Below, one piece after another: positions 60,601-64,000 of a stretch of DNA of 64,000 nucleotides; positions within the stretch are counted from its first letter, which is position 1; every line of letters starts with the position of its first letter. Position numbers and translations under genes: made by a program. The notes below the pieces were generated by a model, which had not been told where the DNA came from, searched no databases, and saw only the letters and a list, made by a program, of their open reading frames with translations. Source of the stretch: Strix aluco (Eukaryota > Chordata > Aves > Strigiformes > Strigidae); NCBI RefSeq assembly GCF_031877795.1, contig NC_133971.1:65036463-65100462 (forward strand), read 5' to 3'.

Positions 60601-63600
60601 ATGATCCTTATTGTTTATGTCATTGTTTTACAATGATGGATTGTTTTTGTCCATTATTGCTTTCTTCTATGTAAAAACATAACCTTTTTTTTTTTCATTT
60701 GGAGAAAGCAATCCTTTTCCTGGACCTTTTTTTTTGATGGTGATTCGTTACTGCAATCGCAAGTGCATTTGGTATTGCATTTGTCACACTCTACTGTTTT
60801 TTTCAGAGACTGATGTCTGGGAAGAGCTGTTCAAAAAAATTTTGCAGGTGTCCTTTCTCCAGTCACTTTCACATTTGTATTAGGTATTACTTTCCGTATT
60901 AGTCTGTGTTTATTCTTTCACTATTATTTTTTCTGTAATTTTGTTTTTCTTATTCTTTCATATTCTGTCAGCCTTTGTTAAAAAACCTTGTCAGTATACA
61001 GTGTCTTCTAATTTTTCCTCTCATCTTTCTTTATGTTGTGTTTTGGTATATTTTATTTCTTTTGAGTTAAAAAAATTGCCATTTCGTATTATGGCGCTGT
61101 TTCTGGTGGTCTCCATTAGCATACATTCTGTTCAGTTCACATTCTAGAAGGTGTGAGTCTTCTCTGATGGTGTCTGTATATACACCTCTAATTCTGAGCC
61201 AGGGAGCAAAAATGAAGCAAAGATCTGTTCCATCTGTGATTTTTTTCCTTTCCTTTTTCCCCGTTTCATAAAAGGAGAAGATTTTCGATAACTATTTAAT
61301 ACAATTTTCATTCGGTATACTGACTTGAGATAACACATATTCTTAGGCTATTTTTTATTCCGTGTTTTCCTAAATCCTGTGTACTCTCAAGAGTCTTCTT
61401 TCAGTTCCTTTCATATTATTTGTTAAGATCTATTCTAATTGTGATTATTTTATCCTTCTATCAAGGTCCTTATTTCTACCTATGATTCCTCTTATTGATG
61501 AAGTCATCAAAGTCCCTTCTGGAATCGGGCTATCTTGTCTTCCACCTGTTATGTCCTGCAAAGTGTGTGCTTCTTTTTGACAACTGTTTTTTATTATGTG
61601 CTTTTTTGAGTTACTATCTCTAGGAAGACATTTTTCTTTTTCTTTTTTTTTTTTTTTCCCTCTGGGAAAATAACCTCTCCACTAAGTCTGCTTCTGGATG
61701 TTGTCCACTCTAATAATATTCCTTCCATAAAGTTAATGCGATCAGGAAGTGATTGTAGGTTTTTCACACCTCTCTTGCAAACCTTTAATAATGTATTTAT
61801 TGTGTGACACTGACTGAGATTTAATAACGTGTTTAAAACAAATTCTAATCGCTAGTTGTTTATCCACGTGCTTTTTCCAACAGGAACTGGAATTTTAGTT
61901 AAGGCTCTGTAGTACGTTGTTGCAGGGCTGCTTCTTTTGGGGTTTTGTTTTTAGTTTTTTGGTTTTTTAAGCTGTGCTTCATACATAATAGTAATTTCAA
62001 GTGTTGAATGTTTTTAGTTTTGCTGCCTTCCCTGTGGTGATTATCACTGTTGGTTGCAGACACTATCTTACCATCTGTAAAATGTTTGTGCAAAAGTGTA
62101 AATTACAATGAAATGGTATTTTTACCCCAAATATATTTTGATTATTCTTTAAAAAAATCCCTAGAGTTCACACTGTAGCTATGCAGGTATTTTGGGTTAG
62201 TGTGTTGATTTTTTTTTTAAATCTTAGCTCTGACTCGTTAGAAAAATATCATCTGGCTGGCTCTTTCTTTTAAAATGTAGCTATGAGACTATTCATGGTC
62301 CTGGTCATATGTGAGAGACAGAGAGAGTGATTTAGTTTTTAGGCAGCCCCATTAAGCATTCCATTCCACCTCCTTCTTGAGTTGTCCCTTTAATCAACTC
62401 TGGCAAACTGCTATTTAAGGGAACTGAATCACAAAAATGTTGGCAGTTTTTCTTCCAGGGGCTTAATCAGGGTCATGTTCTTCCCAACTAGCTCATGTCA
62501 GAGGAACCAGACAAGAAATTTAATAAAGATCAGGCTCAAAGTTGGTTGCACAGATGCTTATTGAACAGGACCACTCCCAAGGATTTTAAAGGAGCTCTGA
62601 AAAGCTCGTCAGTCTGAACAACACACAACAGGAAAGTCATGGGTTTTTAAGAGTAGTTTCTAAATATTCAAATAAGTTGTTAACAGTGATTCTGCAGACT
62701 CTTAACACAGTCTTCTATCATACATGATCTAGTTTATTACCCTGTGCAAGATAATGTAATTATACAAAAATTCTGTCACTAGCCTAGGAAAAATATATGT
62801 ACATATAAAATACATACATATAAAAATTAAACCCATTGCTAACAATATGTGGTTTATTGAGAACTGTAGTAAATCAGGACTGCTGAAAACTTTGTGGATG
62901 TGAGCAAAAAGCAAAAGTTTCCTACTGTTTCCTATTCTCTCCATCAAGTTTGGATTGCTGAAATATTTTGATACTTAATGCACAATATAGTATTATATTG
63001 CTCAGGTATTGTTTAAGTAGAAAAAAGAATCAAAATTGTAAAGATATACTTGAAATCTCTTTAATTAGAAATGTATTAAAAATTTGAATGTTCCACTGAA
63101 ATGTTTTGAATTTGATTTCGTATAATTTAGTGAAAGCTATATTATAAAAGTGTTTTTTAAAGGTTTTTTTCTAACTGCCAATAGCCTTGAGTTTTAGCAG
63201 CAAAGGGCTTTATACTGAGGCTTTTATTGAATGGAAAAGAGTCCCATAGATGTATTTCAGGGAGGAAGTTTTTTTAAAGTTTACTTTGTACATGTGTTTT
63301 ACACAAATGTAATTTTGAGTGCTATGTCTAGTGGAAGTCAGTTTTTTACTTAATTTTCATTGCTGGATATTAAGATACAGCTATATATATTTTTTTCTTC
63401 CCACTATATTTGGTTGGTTGGTTATTTTGTAATGATTATTATAGAGTAGCTTAATTGGCAGCTGTGAGATGTGAGATGGCAGGCATGAGGGTCAGTGCTA
63501 AAACAAGCGCCACATTGTTCAGGTAGGTAAACACCATCAAGGGAGATGCCTACTCAGAATTCTCCTTAAACAGTGTGTAATTCATTTCATGGAGTTGTGA

Positions 63601-64000
63601 GAGTGAGCCTCTAAGCTGGGTTGGGGTGCTCCTGAATAGCTGCAGTTAGTCATCTAATATGGTTTCAAATCTTAAGAAATGTTATGCTTAAGGTAAAATT
63701 AAGGAACTCTTTCTACTGAAGAGTCTTCTGAACAGTATATGTCAACATTTGTATTTGTACCTATTCTAAAATTTGTGGTGCCTGAAGATTCTGTGCTTCT
63801 TTTTTTCAGCTATCAGAGCAGAGCGGAAACTGCAATGACTGTTAGGTCATGGCAAACATCTAGTCTTTTGGCTTCATTTTAAGATATGCTTATACCTTGA
63901 ACAAATGGTGAGAGTATACTAGTCCTGTTTTTTTTTAAAAAAAATTTTTAATTTTCATGGTATCTTTTAAATCATGGGACAGGAAGAGGAAACAGAGAAT
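57616..64000 (+). other. CHSY3: CHSY3 intron 2, last segment, no gene recognised
   Basis: This segment is AT-rich and runs to the window end. It includes a pair of inverted POU octamer motifs (58611-58634) and a markedly T-rich plus strand from about 60180 to 61700. Open frames at 59603-59974 and 60364-60594 (minus) have no recognisable similarity. CHSY3 exon 3 is not present. Confidence 0.7.
58611..58634. promoter_or_regulatory. inverted pair of octamer motifs (candidate POU-factor site)
   Basis: ATGCAAAT at 58611-58618 and its reverse complement ATTTGCAT at 58627-58634 are both exact matches, with an 8-base gap. POU-domain factors bind this octamer. In AT-rich DNA single matches are common, so only the tight inverted pairing makes it notable. 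Confidence 0.3.

Noticed and set aside
8502..64000. CHSY3 exon 3 within the window
   Set aside because: No plus-strand frame of the needed length or sequence is present. The GT7 domain must lie beyond 64000.

Overview
The window reads as genomic DNA from a bird. It carries CR1 LINE retrotransposons of several ages with the avian-type 3' octamer repeat (ATTCTGTG-like). It also has LTRs of the type common outside galliform birds, and the 5' part of one vertebrate gene in a sharply bounded CpG-rich block. I see no bacterial genes, CRISPR arrays, tRNA or rRNA genes. The only host protein-coding gene I can support is CHSY3 (chondroitin sulfate synthase 3), on the + strand. CHSY3 lies on chromosome Z in chicken as far as I recall, so this window may be Z-linked; that is inference.

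Layout. Positions 1-724 are the 3' end of a CR1 element. About 725-4900 is AT-rich intergenic DNA in which I recognise nothing. About 4900-7150 is the CHSY3 CpG island, with a GC box, a short GGCCCC repeat and exon 1 (5793-6501). Intron 1 is 6502-8217 and exon 2 is 8218-8501. Everything from 8502 to the window end is intron 2, at least 55.5 kb. The last coding part, which would hold the C-terminal GalNAc-transferase domain, is not in the window. The two exons encode residues 1-331: a type II Golgi anchor, a low-complexity stem and the N-terminal GT31 glucuronyltransferase region with its DDD motif.

Intron 2 is mostly unremarkable AT-rich sequence with microsatellites. Its insertions are a solo LTR in sense (12012-12592), an LTR-like fragment in antisense (about 20931-21250), an old degraded CR1 in sense (about 30230-31365) and a long CR1 in antisense with recognisable ORF1 esterase, endonuclease and reverse transcriptase (37264 to about 40965). 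These are followed by a younger CR1 nested inside an older one (43536-47030, antisense), a solo LTR in antisense (50569-51105) and an old internally deleted CR1 (about 56615-57615, antisense).

The most interesting observation is that the two younger antisense CR1 copies share an in-frame TGA stop. It lies inside a block of about 400 bp that is almost identical between them, flanked on both sides by clearly more diverged sequence. This pattern suggests gene conversion between copies 6.6 kb apart. I found no convincing undescribed functional system; most of the window is intron and repeats.
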